DNA of 64,000 bases from Microtetraspora niveoalba (GTDB lineage Bacteria; Actinomycetota; Actinomycetes; Streptosporangiales; Streptosporangiaceae): assembly GCF_001570405.1 (NCBI RefSeq), contig NZ_BBYM01000038.1, forward strand, positions 16,914 through 80,913, in the 5' to 3' direction. Position 1 is the stretch's first letter. Every line of letters begins with the position of its first letter. A program made the position numbers and the translations under genes. Positions 1 through 9,872 of the stretch are shown here, one piece after another. The notes beneath the pieces were generated by a model. It saw only the letters and a program-made list of their open reading frames with translations. It was not told the DNA's origin and did no database searches.

Positions 1-362
1 CTGGCGGTCACCGCGATCAGGCCGATCAGGTTGAGCCAGCCGGTGAACCAGCCGTGAATCGGCCGGCCCAGCTTGGCCGCCCACCAGTAGATGCCGCCCG
101 CCGTCGGGTACGCCGAGACCAGCTCGGCCATGCAGAATCCGATGATCAGGATGAACGCCGAGATCAGCGGCCAGCCCACGGAGATCGCGAGCGGCCCGCC
201 GTTGTTCCACGCCTGGCTGAACGTCGTGAAGCAGCCGGCCAGGATCGAGATGATGGAGAACGAGATGGCGAAGTTGGAGAACCCGCTCCAGGTGCGCGAG
301 AGCTCCTGCTTGTAGCCGAGTTCCGCGAGTCGTCGGGCGTCGTCGTCGAGGGCTTGCGCCAC
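1..362 (-). CDS. amino acid permease (APC superfamily), N-terminal part, cut by window edge
   Basis: This is the first 120 or so residues of an amino acid/polyamine/organocation transporter that runs off the left edge. The visible protein starts VAQALDDDARRLAELGYKQE, then a hydrophobic helix with FAISFSIISIL, a second helix around FILIIGFCMAELVSAYPTAG and the conserved GGIYWWAAKLG segment. These are typical of bacterial GABA/choline-type APC permeases. The GTG start at 362 is chosen because AGAGGAGG lies just upstream. It follows a small gene by 10 bp on the same strand, so the two are probably cotranscribed. The substrate cannot be told from this fragment. Confidence 0.8.
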   Translation of the reverse strand, partial: MAQALDDDARRLAELGYKQELSRTWSGFSNFAISFSIISILAGCFTTFSQAWNNGGPLAISVGWPLISAFILIIGFCMAELVSAYPTAGGIYWWAAKLGRPIHGWFTGWLNLIGLIAVTA

Positions 363-372
363 GTGGCCTCCT

Positions 373-591
373 CTAACTGGTGGGGGGTGTCCGGCCGCCG
401 ATGAGGCGGCCGAATCGCGGGTCGCCGAGGTCGCGTACGGCCCGCGCGATCGTGCGGGCGGCCCAGCAGGGGTTTTCGGTCTCCGTCCGGGCGATGTGGT
501 GGCGGAAAGCGCCCGTGATCGTCGTGTGCGTGACCGGCGGTCCGGCCCGTTTCCTGACGAGCCCCAGCGCGTCCCCGAGAAGACCAGGCAT
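373..591 (-). CDS. small protein of unknown function (72 aa) upstream of permease
   Basis: A 72-residue reading frame beginning MPGLLGDALGLVRKRAGPPV. The ATG at 591 is preceded by AAAGGGAG at good spacing, and the frame ends 10 bp before the permease start, which suggests translational coupling. I recognise no domain; there is no signal peptide or membrane segment, and the middle holds a HH and a TETENPCWAARTIARAV segment that could form a short helix. It may be a leader-type or accessory gene of the permease. The main support is the ribosome binding site and tight spacing, so it could still be spurious. Confidence 0.5.
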   Translation of the reverse strand: MPGLLGDALGLVRKRAGPPVTHTTITGAFRHHIARTETENPCWAARTIARAVRDLGDPRFGRLIGGRTPPTS

Positions 592-604
592 GGGCGGCTC
601 CCTT

Positions 605-622
605 TGGTCTACGTTCAGACCA
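605..622. promoter_or_regulatory. inverted repeat TGGTCT-N6-AGACCA, candidate GntR-type operator
   Basis: Perfect 6-bp arms around ACGTTC lie 14 bp upstream of the small gene at 591, in the position of its promoter. The half site resembles the TGGTC/GACCA halves bound by FadR-type GntR regulators, an inference from sequence alone. Confidence 0.4.
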
Positions 623-900
623 TTGATCCGATTCTGCGGGCCGGACGTTACGGAATCAAGGGACCTCTGTGACATGTGAGGTCGCGGCGAGGCGGCGACG
701 ACGAGGTTCCCGCACGCGGGCGAAGGGCGTCGGCGATGGTCGTCGGCTGAGGCACGGCCCGGCGCGGCGTGGCAAGGGGCGGCGTGGCGGAATTCCCGGC
801 CTCGCGGGGGCGTCAAGCGCGTGGGCGCGCGGTCGTGTACGCGTACCTGCCGGGCGATGTCCTGGGGCGTGTGGGTCGGACGAGCGTTGGTGCGGGACGG

Positions 901-930
901 CCGTGTCCCCGATCGGCGGCCGGGACACGG
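901..930 (-). terminator. hairpin downstream of the kinase-like gene
   Basis: Nine-base perfect arms CCGTGTCCC and GGGACACGG enclose a 12-nt loop, 51 bp beyond the stop of the minus-strand kinase-like gene. There is no T run, as is common for actinobacterial hairpin terminators. Confidence 0.5.
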
Positions 931-980
931 CGGTGCGCCATCGGGGACCGGGTCCGCCCGGTGAGAGCGGCCGAATCAGG

Positions 981-1895
981 TCACGGCGGGAGTTCGGCGC
1001 GGGTGGGCAGGCCCTGCCACGAGCTGGGGCCCGCCACCGCGAAGGCGGCGACGGAGATGCCCCGCTTGAGCCGGTCGGACGGGTGCAGGCCGTCGAGCAG
1101 CGCGCTCAGGTAGCCCGCCACGAACGCGCCGCCGACCTCGGTCGCGTCCACGGCCGTGACCGGGGCGGCCTGCGTGTCGTAGCGCAGCCCGTCCACGGTG
1201 GCGCTCGCCCCCTTGGACCCTCGGGTGACGACGAGTTCGGGAATCCTGCCGATCGCCGACTCGACGAGGCTCAGCTCGTCCTGGTTGGCGAAGAGCACGT
1301 CGGCGGACGCGGCCAGCTCGGTGAGCCCCTGTCGTGCTTCGTCCACGCTTTCCCAGAGGTACGGCCGGTGATCGACGTCCACGGAGATCGTGACACCCGC
1401 GTCCCTGGCCAGCTTCACCGCGTGGTGGACCGCGCTCCAGGCGAACCCGCTCAGCGCGAGCGTGATGCCGGTGACGTGCAGGATCCGCGCCGACTGTACG
1501 GCGTCGGCCGGCACGTCCCCGGTGGAGAGCCGCGACCCGGCCGACCCGGAGCGGTAGTAGACGGCGTGCATGGACCGCCCGATCCGGCGCTGCCGTACGA
1601 CCAGGCCGGTGGACGCCGTCTCGTCGACGCGGACGGCCGAGACGTCCACGCCCTCGCCGCGCAGGGTCGTCAGGGCGCGGGCGCCCAACTCGTCGGAGCT
1701 GACCCTCCCCAGCCAGCCGACGGAATGGCCCAGCCGCGCCAGCCCGACGGCCACGGTCAGCTCCGGCCCCTCCAGGTCGAGCCGGGCGGTGCCGTCGTGC
1801 CGGAGCCGGTCGGCCGAGACGACGCCCAGAACCTCGCCGAGCGTGAACACCTCGGACCCGGCGGCCGGCAGTGAATTGCCGGAAGAAGCAGTCAT
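981..1895 (-). CDS. PfkB-fold sugar kinase-like protein with degenerate active site
   Basis: A 304-residue protein of the ribokinase/PfkB family, closest in style to 2-keto-3-deoxygluconate kinases (segments VGLARLGHSVGWLGRVSSDE, LHVTGITLALSG and VDVDHRPYLWES are typical). The ATG at 1895 has GGAGAAAG upstream. Two signature motifs are broken. The N-terminal GG-x-x-x-N substrate motif reads EGPELT (residues 42-47). The C-terminal DTxGAGD motif, whose last Asp is the catalytic base, reads DATEVGG (residues 250-256), so that Asp is Gly. It may therefore be a pseudokinase or sugar-acid sensor rather than an active kinase. It is divergent from a MarR gene. Confidence 0.8.
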   Translation of the reverse strand: MTASSGNSLPAAGSEVFTLGEVLGVVSADRLRHDGTARLDLEGPELTVAVGLARLGHSVGWLGRVSSDELGARALTTLRGEGVDVSAVRVDETASTGLVVRQRRIGRSMHAVYYRSGSAGSRLSTGDVPADAVQSARILHVTGITLALSGFAWSAVHHAVKLARDAGVTISVDVDHRPYLWESVDEARQGLTELAASADVLFANQDELSLVESAIGRIPELVVTRGSKGASATVDGLRYDTQAAPVTAVDATEVGGAFVAGYLSALLDGLHPSDRLKRGISVAAFAVAGPSSWQGLPTRAELPP

Positions 1896-1912
1896 ATATG
1901 TCTTTCTCCGCG

Positions 1913-1928
1913 ATCGATCGCGATCGAT
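1913..1928. promoter_or_regulatory. 16-bp perfect palindrome ATCGATCGCGATCGAT
   Basis: Perfectly self-complementary and only 17 bp upstream of the kinase-like start codon, so it would sit in its leader or promoter. It could be an operator; GATC-rich palindromes also arise by chance in such DNA. Confidence 0.35.
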
Positions 1929-2210
1929 GCGGAAAAGCATGACAGAGGCTGCTCCGCGGCGGGAAGCAATACGACGATCAAGGACGCGTCCGCGTGTCCC
2001 CGTCGCGATCGGCTCCGATGGAGTTCCTCGAAGACGGCGGCGCACGGCGGGTCGTTCAGAGGTCTTGCTCGGCGTCTTCACACGGCCCGGGCGAGGGGCC
2101 GTGCGACGGAGGGGCGGCTCGCGGAGGTGTGGGACGGGCGACGTCATGGGACAGGGGCGCAGGCCGGCGGGCGCCCTGGGCTGGGCTCCTGTGGTAGCTT
2201 CGATCGAACA

Positions 2211-2229
2211 ACATCTTTACTGAAGATGT
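2211..2229. promoter_or_regulatory. inverted repeat ACATCTT-N5-AAGATGT, candidate MarR operator
   Basis: Perfect 7-bp arms with a 5-bp centre (TACTG), 34 bp upstream of the marR start and inside the AT-rich part of the divergent intergenic region. The size and position fit a MarR dimer site for autoregulation and possibly control of the divergent kinase-like gene. Confidence 0.6.
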
Positions 2230-2263
2230 ATCTATACAAAAGAAGAGATGTGGAGCTCGGCAC

Positions 2264-2725
2264 ATGTCGACACCGGGGATGCGATCGGACGCGGGCACGG
2301 TCTACCGCCGCTATCTGAGCGCCGTCATGTTGCACGGCCACTCCAGCGCCAAAGCGTGCGACCTGGGGGCGACCGACCTGTACGCGCTGAACACCCTGGA
2401 ACTGGCCGGCTCGATGACCCCGGGCGAACTCTCGGCCCGTACGGGGCTCACGACCGGACCCACCACCCGGTTGATCGACCGCCTCGAACAGGCCGGCTAC
2501 GTACGCCGGGTCCCGTCGCGGGACGACCGCAGGAAGGTCATCGTCGAGCTGATCGGGAAGCCCGCGGGGCTGGACGAGGTCATGGCCTCGGCCCGGCACA
2601 AGGTCGGCGAGATCCTGCAGAGTTATTCCCCGGAGCAACGCGAAACGCTTTTCGACTACTTCGCTCGTGCGACGGCCGCGTACCAGGAGGCGGCCGACGA
2701 ACTTCGCTCCCGCGAGCCCTCGTGA
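2264..2725 (+). CDS. MarR family transcriptional regulator
   Basis: A 153-residue winged-helix regulator. Helices around MTPGELSARTGLTTGPTTRL form the HTH (about residues 46-65), followed by IDRLEQAGYVRR and the wing SRDDRRKVIVEL, all hallmarks of MarR proteins. The N- and C-terminal helices would make the dimer interface. The ATG at 2264 has GGAG 8 bp upstream. It is divergent from the degenerate PfkB-like gene, and a 19-bp dyad lies in front of it, so it probably represses itself and perhaps its neighbour. The ligand is unknown. Confidence 0.9.
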   Translation: MSTPGMRSDAGTVYRRYLSAVMLHGHSSAKACDLGATDLYALNTLELAGSMTPGELSARTGLTTGPTTRLIDRLEQAGYVRRVPSRDDRRKVIVELIGKPAGLDEVMASARHKVGEILQSYSPEQRETLFDYFARATAAYQEAADELRSREPS

Positions 2726-2809
2726 CCCCCTGGGCGCCCGCGTACACGTCACCTGCGATTGCCGCCCTCACCGGAGAGCCCCTGTCGCGGCGTTCGACAC
2801 GATAGCGAG

Positions 2810-2841
2810 CGCCGCCGGACCGATCGAACGGTCCGGCGGCG
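2810..2841. terminator. bidirectional hairpin terminator between marR and nuclease-fold gene
   Basis: Perfect 13-bp arms around a 6-nt loop (ATCGAA), between two converging genes. The stem is almost wholly G/C, so it should work in both directions. Confidence 0.75.
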
Positions 2842-2886
2842 TAGTCGGTCGCAGCGGGGCCGGTGGATGCCGACCCGGCTCGTGCC

Positions 2887-3864
2887 TCAGATGTCGAGCA
2901 GGTCGCGGGCCGATTCCACGGTGACGGCGGCGCGGATCCAGGTGTCGAGACGGTCGAGGTCCGAGCAGTCCTTGATGACGGTACGGACATCGTCGGGGAC
3001 GTCGAGTCCGCGTGCGGCGAGCACTGCGAAGATCGCCTCGCCCCTGCCCTCTGCGTTGCCCTTGGCGACGTTGTCGCGGGCCCAGTCGCTGAGGAATTCA
3101 CGAGTTTCGGTCTGCATGAGATTCTCCAGGTGCTCCCAGATCTTGTGGGGCAGCGCCGCACGTACCATGTCAGCGTATAGGGCGCCGCGTTCGGGATCGA
3201 GCTTGTGTACCGCGGTGAGCAGGGCGTCCAGGATTTCCGGACCCTCCGGTGTCGTCGCGTGGGTGATCACCGAGAGGACGGCGAGTTCCGGATCCTCGGC
3301 GGCCTCCAGTGGGCTGAGGATCACGGGAACATCGGTCGGCCCGGCGACGAGCGGGCTGAGGACCAGACCGGGGTGGCCCAGTCCGATGGGTTGCCGGGAC
3401 CAGTGGGCGGTTTTCGCGTCCGGGCAGATCACCAGCAGGATCGTCGGGCATTTCATGCGGCTGCGAAGGCTGATGAGGTACATCGGCCAGCTCCAGTGCT
3501 TGTCAGGATCCGGTGTCCTCTGCACCTCGACGACGACGGCCAGGACCGGCGCGGGTTTGGCGTCGACGCGTTCGCGGCTGAGCACGATCACCGAGTCGGC
3601 TCGCAGCTCGGCGGGAGTCACCGCGGTGAGGTCTCCCGTCTCGACCGTAGCGTGATCGTATTCGGGGAGCTGGACGTGAAGGCTTTCTGAGAGGAGTTCG
3701 GCGGCCAGTCGGGGGCGCTCGTAGAACAGGCGCACGATGGCTTCGTGTTCGGCTTTCGGCACAGGGCGACGGTAGGGAAGATCGCCTGACCGGAATGCTA
3801 ATTCTTGATTCTCCGTAATTGAATAGTTGCAGTACGTGACTGATGTGTGGAGGTATCGGCGCAT
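2887..3864 (-). CDS. PD-(D/E)XK nuclease-like hypothetical protein
   Basis: A 325-residue protein of a family common in streptomycetes and relatives. Its core has the pattern RADSVIVL then VLAVVVEVQ, giving Asp90, Glu113 and Gln115 in a D-ExQ arrangement like restriction-type PD-(D/E)XK folds, which also occur in Rpn/transposase-like proteins. The C-terminal half, with SDWARDNVAKGNAEGRGEA and VLAARGLDVP, matches the tail usual in this family. The ATG at 3864 has AGGAG 10 bp upstream, but family members normally begin near VPKAEHEAIV. A GTG at 3762 (residue 35) is thus an alternative start, and the AT-rich 3787-3860 stretch would then be promoter. DNA cleavage is not proven for this family. 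Confidence 0.7.
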   Translation of the reverse strand: MRRYLHTSVTYCNYSITENQELAFRSGDLPYRRPVPKAEHEAIVRLFYERPRLAAELLSESLHVQLPEYDHATVETGDLTAVTPAELRADSVIVLSRERVDAKPAPVLAVVVEVQRTPDPDKHWSWPMYLISLRSRMKCPTILLVICPDAKTAHWSRQPIGLGHPGLVLSPLVAGPTDVPVILSPLEAAEDPELAVLSVITHATTPEGPEILDALLTAVHKLDPERGALYADMVRAALPHKIWEHLENLMQTETREFLSDWARDNVAKGNAEGRGEAIFAVLAARGLDVPDDVRTVIKDCSDLDRLDTWIRAAVTVESARDLLDI

Positions 3865-4171
3865 TGGTCTGGGGCTCCTGATCGAACGCCGTCGTGGCTC
3901 TCATCGGCCGGATAGGCGTCAACGGGTCGCAGGGACAAGACGGCGATAGGCCCCTGATGCCTCGTGAGGCCGCAGACGTCTCGATCAAGGGAGGCCGAAA
4001 CCCGCCGCGAACCCGGATTAGGCCTGGCGATGGGCCGCGTCCTGCCGGGAGACGCTCATCCGCTGATGAGACCTGCCGGTCCTGTCGTGCGGCAGGCTCG
4101 GTAGCGCCCCGGGCTGACGGTCTGTGCTTTCGCCCGTGGTCCGGGACGGCGGGGCGTTGGTGGAATGCCTG
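3865..4171. other. intergenic region, 307 bp, nothing recognised
   Basis: Lies between two minus-strand genes. Only weak dyads are visible (CTCATC-N4-GATGAG near 4057-4072 and a CCTGCCG/CGGCAGG pair just after it), which may terminate the PfpI-like gene. No reading frame is convincing. Confidence 0.5.
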
Positions 4172-4720
4172 TCAGTCACCGCCGAAGGCGTCGAGCGCGG
4201 CCTGGCAGAACGCCTTGAGGTCGTCCGGCTTGCGGCTGGTGACCAGCGTGTTCGGCCCGCCGGAGCAGACCTGGACCTCCTGGTCCACCCAGTTCGCCCC
4301 CGCGTTGCGCAGGTCGGTCTTTAGGCTCGGCCAGGAGGTGACCGTACGGTCACGGACCACGTCGGCCTCGACCAGCGTCCACGGCCCGTGGCAGATCGCG
4401 GCCACCGGCTTGCCCTCGTCGAAGAACGCCTTCGCGAACGCGACGGCCTTCGGCTCGGTACGCAGCATGTCGGGGTTGGCGACTCCGCCCGGCAGGACCA
4501 GCCCGTCGAACTCCGAGGCGGAGACCTGGTCGAGCGTCGCGTCGACCGGGAACGACTCGGCCTTGTCGAGGTGGTGGAAAGCCTGGATGGTGCCCGGATC
4601 CGTGGAGATCAGCCTGGGGGTGCCGCCCGCCTGCTGCACGGCCTTCCACGGCTCGGTCAGCTCGACCTGCTCGACGCCCTCCGGTGCCACGAGGAAGGCG
4701 ATCGTCTTTCCCTGGATCAT
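4172..4720 (-). CDS. DJ-1/PfpI family protein (class I glutamine amidotransferase-like)
   Basis: A 182-residue cytosolic protein of the PfpI/YhbO type, a general stress protein family with reported protease, deglycase or chaperone activities. The nucleophile elbow reads AAICHGPW with Cys110 and His111, and the FDGLVLPGGVANPDMLR strand-loop is typical. An acidic residue in APEGVEQVEL likely supports the cysteine. ATG at 4720 is preceded by AGGGAG. It stands alone, with no operon partner. The activity on a given substrate cannot be inferred. Confidence 0.88.
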   Translation of the reverse strand: MIQGKTIAFLVAPEGVEQVELTEPWKAVQQAGGTPRLISTDPGTIQAFHHLDKAESFPVDATLDQVSASEFDGLVLPGGVANPDMLRTEPKAVAFAKAFFDEGKPVAAICHGPWTLVEADVVRDRTVTSWPSLKTDLRNAGANWVDQEVQVCSGGPNTLVTSRKPDDLKAFCQAALDAFGGD

Positions 4721-4816
4721 CTCAGCTCCCTTGGTTTGACCTGCGATTTCGTCGATACGCGACCGACCTGCCCAACGATCGGGGATCTATGCGAATAACG
4801 CGGGTAGAGGGGCGGC

Positions 4817-5572
4817 ATGGCCCTGTTCGTCGGCACCTCCGGCTGGCAGTACGCGGACTGGCGCGACCGGCTCTACTCCGGCGTGCCGCAGCGGCTCTGG
4901 CTGGAAAGGTACGGAGAGGCGTTCGCCACGGTGGAGAACAACAACGCGTTCTATCGCCTGCCGTCGCGCGAGACCTTCGAGTCGTGGCGTGAGCGGACAC
5001 CCGGCGACTTCGTCATGGCGGTCAAGGCCAGCCGTTTCCTCACGCACGTCAAGCGGTTGAAAGACCCGGAGGAGCCGGTCGAACGGCTGCTCGGGGTGGC
5101 GGAGGGCCTCGGCCCGAAGCTCGGCCCGCTGCTGTTGCAGCTCCCGCCCACGATGGCGGTGGACTGCGAGCGGCTCCGCCGCTGCCTGGCCCGCTTTCCG
5201 AAGAGCGTGCGGGTGACCGTCGAGTTCCGGCACACGTCCTGGTGGACCGAGCAGGTGCGCGACACGCTGTGCGAGTTCGACGCCGCGCTCTGCTGGGCCG
5301 ACAGCCGGGGTCGCCCGAACAACCCGCTCTGGCGCACCGCGCCGTGGGCCTATCTCCGCCTGCACGAGGGCCTGGCCCGGCCGCGTCCCTCGTACGGCGA
5401 CCGGTCGCTGCGTACGTGGCTGGACCGGCTCGGGGACGTGCCGGACGCGTACGTCTACTTCAACAACGATCCGGGCGGCGCGGCCGTGCGGAACGCGTTG
5501 AGGTTCGCCGACCTCGCCCGCGACGCCGGCCGCGACGTGAGCCGCACGGGTCTCCCAGCCGCTGCCGCGTAA
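4817..5572 (+). CDS. DUF72 domain-containing protein (YecE-like)
   Basis: A 251-residue TIM-barrel protein of the DUF72 family. It starts with the diagnostic FVGTSGWQYADWRDRLYSG, then YGEAFATVENNNAFYRLPS, DFVMAVKASRFLTHVKRL, LLLQLPPTM and the C-terminal AYVYFNNDPGGAAVRNA. The biochemical role of DUF72 is unknown; the conserved acidic and aromatic residues suggest an enzyme. The ATG at 4817 has AGAGGGG upstream. The length is near the family's usual 240-290. It converges with the LAL regulator gene; the stop codon lies within a short direct duplication. Confidence 0.88.
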   Translation: MALFVGTSGWQYADWRDRLYSGVPQRLWLERYGEAFATVENNNAFYRLPSRETFESWRERTPGDFVMAVKASRFLTHVKRLKDPEEPVERLLGVAEGLGPKLGPLLLQLPPTMAVDCERLRRCLARFPKSVRVTVEFRHTSWWTEQVRDTLCEFDAALCWADSRGRPNNPLWRTAPWAYLRLHEGLARPRPSYGDRSLRTWLDRLGDVPDAYVYFNNDPGGAAVRNALRFADLARDAGRDVSRTGLPAAAA

Positions 5573-5625
5573 TTCCCGCACCGGCCCGCCCGCCGCTGCC
5601 GCGTGATCCCGCACCGGCCTGCTCG
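5558..5625. repeat. imperfect direct duplication of about 34 bp at the end of the DUF72 gene
   Basis: The segment starting GCCGCTGCCGCGT at 5558 recurs at 5592 with a few changes. The first copy contains the DUF72 stop codon. It is probably a small replication-slippage duplication with no function. Confidence 0.5.
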
Positions 5626-5671
5626 CCGTCGTGTGGTCCGGTACGGGGCTGCCCGGCGCGGCGGGAGCGCT

Positions 5672-7822
5672 TCAGTGCGAGACGGGGCGCGGGCCGGCGG
5701 TGTGCTCGACGGCCAGCCGGGTGAGCTCGACGCGGGAGCGGATGTCCAGCTTGCGGAAGATCTGCCGCAGGTGGAACGCCACCGTGTGGACGCTGATGAA
5801 CATCTGCTCGGCGACCTGCCGGTTCGTCCACCCCTGGGCGACGAGCAGGGACACGGTGTGCTCGGTGTCGGTGAGGCTGTCCCACCCGGTGACCGGCCGG
5901 TCGGCGTAGCTCCAGTGGCGCCGCCGCACGCCCTCCTGCCGCAGCCTGCGGCGCAGCCGGGCGGCGTCCCGGGGCGCGGCCGCCTCCTCGTATCCGGCGA
6001 GCGCCCGGTTCAGGCTCTCGATCCCCGCGACCCGCTCTCCGGTACGGCACAGCAGCAGGCCGAGGTCCTCCGCCGCCGACGCGCGCGACCAGGGGTCGGC
6101 GGCCCGTTCGGCCGCCAGCGCGAGCGCGCGCGGATCGTGGTCGAGCAGTCCGCGGGCGTGCGCGGCCGCGGCGGACAGGGCCGCCGCCCGGCCGTCGCCC
6201 TCCTGCCCGGCGTCGCCGTCACCATGTCGGCCCCACTCGTCACCGGTCCGCCCGGCCCTGTCCCGACCCTCCTCGGTTCGATCGTCACCGGCGTGCCCGG
6301 CGTCGTCGTCACCAGGTCCGCCCGGCTCGTCACCGGCCTGCCCGGCACCGGCGGGGCCGTCGCCGGGCAGGCGGTCCAGGGCGGTCCTGACCAGCTCGGC
6401 GCGCTCGCGGTCGCCCGTGCGGAGCGCGAGCCGTACCAGCCAGGCGGCGCAGGCCGGCTCGACGGCGAGCACCCACGGGTGCCGCGCCAGCGCGGAGTAG
6501 ACGTCCTCACGGACGAGATGGTCCATGGCGGGTCCCGCGCCCTCGCCCGCCTCGATCACGCGTCCGGCGGTCATGGCGCGGATCACGTCGTCGGCCGCCG
6601 GACGGGCCCGCACGGGCGGGCGGCGGCGGGAGCGGTCGGCCGGCGCGCCGGAGAGCGCCGCGCGCAGATCGCCGCGCCGAAGGGCGGCCGCGACCCGTAC
6701 GGCCGAGGCGAGCGAGGCGTTCAGCCGGGTCACCGGGACACGGCCGGGCCCGCCGGCGGCGGCTCCGGTCCGATCCGTCGCGTCGGCTCCCGGGGCCCGC
6801 TCCGATTCCCCGTTCGGCTCGGGGAGGCGTTCGGCCTGGTGACGCAGGGCCAGCCGCAGCGGGCGGGGCAGGCCCGCGAGGACCGCCCGCCAGACCAGCT
6901 CGTGCCGGAAGGTGAGCGCGTCACCGGTCGCGGCCAGCAGTCCGGCCTCCAGCGCCTCCTCCAGCGCGGGGAGCAGCATCGCCGGGCTCGCGCCGAGCAG
7001 CTCGGCCACGTCGCCGGGCGAGAACGTGCGCCCGAGCACGGTGGCCGCCTCCACCAGGTGCCGGGCCTCCCGGCTCAGCCGGTCGAGCCGGTGCCGCGCC
7101 AGCACGTGTACGCGCCGGGGGAGCACGGGGGACACCAGCCGCGCCCGCCCGCCCGCGATCTCGATCGCTCCCTCGTCGCGCAGGCCGTCCACGAGCTCGA
7201 CGAGCAGGAACGGGTTGCCGCCGGCGCCGGAGGCGAAGGCGAGCAGGCCGGGGTCCGGGCGGGCGCGCAGGAGCTCGGCCACCACGCGGGCCACGGCGTC
7301 GTCCGGCAGCGGGCCGAGCGCCAGCCTGCGGGCGCCGTGCCGTTCCAGCAGGTCGAACAGCCGCTCGGCCGCGCGATCGCGGCCGCCGGTGGTGCGGGTG
7401 AGCATCCAGGCGAGCGGCCGGGACGGCAGCCGGCAGTGCAGCGTGCGCACCGCCATGAGCGTGGCCGGGTCCGCCCAGTGGAGATCGTCGAGGGTGACCA
7501 GCAGGGGCCCGGCGGCCATCCGCTTCTCCATGTGGATCCGCAGGCGTTCCACCCGCGCCTCCATCGACTCGGGAGCGGGGTCGCCCTCGGCCGGTATGTC
7601 GTCGAAGGCGGACAGGAGGGGGTTCAGCGGGATGAGCCGGTCGAGCTCCTCGGCGCCGCCCGCCGCCAGGCCGAACCCGCGCGCGGCGGCCCGCTCGGCC
7701 GCGCGGGCGAGGAGGGTGGTCTTGCCGGCGCCCGGTTCGCCGTCGATCAGCAGGGTGGCGCGCTCGCCGGTTCCGGCCCGATCAAGCAGTTCGGCGACGG
7801 CGGCCAGTTCGCGTGCCCGCAT
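5672..7822 (-). CDS. LuxR family regulator of the LAL type (AAA ATPase plus LuxR HTH)
   Basis: A 716-residue large ATP-binding LuxR regulator. Near the N-terminus is the Walker A motif GEPGAGKTTLLA, then LLVTLDDLHWADPATL as a Walker B-like segment. A long helical region follows, and at the C-terminus a LuxR HTH with LTDTEHTVSLLVAQGWTNRQ and MFISVHTVAFHLRQIFRKL. These proteins usually activate antibiotic, maltose or other pathway genes. The ATG at 7822 is preferred because GGGGGA lies 6 bp upstream; an ATG at 7846 in frame has no such site. It is shorter than the usual 870-950 residues. Target genes are not evident; it is divergent from dnaK. Confidence 0.88.
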   Translation of the reverse strand: MRARELAAVAELLDRAGTGERATLLIDGEPGAGKTTLLARAAERAAARGFGLAAGGAEELDRLIPLNPLLSAFDDIPAEGDPAPESMEARVERLRIHMEKRMAAGPLLVTLDDLHWADPATLMAVRTLHCRLPSRPLAWMLTRTTGGRDRAAERLFDLLERHGARRLALGPLPDDAVARVVAELLRARPDPGLLAFASGAGGNPFLLVELVDGLRDEGAIEIAGGRARLVSPVLPRRVHVLARHRLDRLSREARHLVEAATVLGRTFSPGDVAELLGASPAMLLPALEEALEAGLLAATGDALTFRHELVWRAVLAGLPRPLRLALRHQAERLPEPNGESERAPGADATDRTGAAAGGPGRVPVTRLNASLASAVRVAAALRRGDLRAALSGAPADRSRRRPPVRARPAADDVIRAMTAGRVIEAGEGAGPAMDHLVREDVYSALARHPWVLAVEPACAAWLVRLALRTGDRERAELVRTALDRLPGDGPAGAGQAGDEPGGPGDDDAGHAGDDRTEEGRDRAGRTGDEWGRHGDGDAGQEGDGRAAALSAAAAHARGLLDHDPRALALAAERAADPWSRASAAEDLGLLLCRTGERVAGIESLNRALAGYEEAAAPRDAARLRRRLRQEGVRRRHWSYADRPVTGWDSLTDTEHTVSLLVAQGWTNRQVAEQMFISVHTVAFHLRQIFRKLDIRSRVELTRLAVEHTAGPRPVSH

Positions 7823-7983
7823 CGCATGTCCCCCGAAGAAAGTCATGTCGCGTAATGCCTGGTCAATTGATGTGACGGCTACCCGGATCCGGGACGACTA
7901 CACGATCTGACGGTGTGGCGCGGAGGGCGGCGGGGCGACGCTCGAAAGAAGGCCCGCGAACTGTCAGGTTGGGGGAGCACCGC

Positions 7984-9870
<1,887 letters not shown>

Positions 9871-9872
9871 CG

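Larger units (their letters stand above)
592..980. other. intergenic region, 389 bp, no gene seen
   Basis: The stretch between the small permease-linked gene and the kinase-like gene holds a candidate operator at 605-622 and a hairpin at 901-930. Open frames across it are long on several strands only because GC is very high. None has a good start site or recognisable product. Confidence 0.6.
1896..2263. other. divergent intergenic region, 368 bp, between kinase-like gene and marR
   Basis: Holds a 16-bp palindrome next to the kinase-like gene, a small TTCGATCGAA palindrome at 2199-2208 and a 19-bp inverted repeat near marR. The last 70 bases before marR are clearly richer in A and T than the flanks, as expected for a promoter. 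No protein-coding gene is convincing here. Confidence 0.6.

Noticed and set aside
669..1874. Long plus-strand open frame opposite the kinase-like gene
   Set aside because: It mirrors the real minus-strand gene, is full of Arg, Gly and Pro with no domain, and arises from high GC at third codon positions. The same holds for the long frames opposite dnaK, clpB, metG and the transporter genes.
7823..7983. Search for HAIR or CIRCE heat-shock elements before dnaK
   Set aside because: No CTTGAGT-N7-ACTCAAG or CIRCE-type repeat is present; only a CCCGGATCCGGG palindrome at 7882-7893, which is short and common in such DNA.
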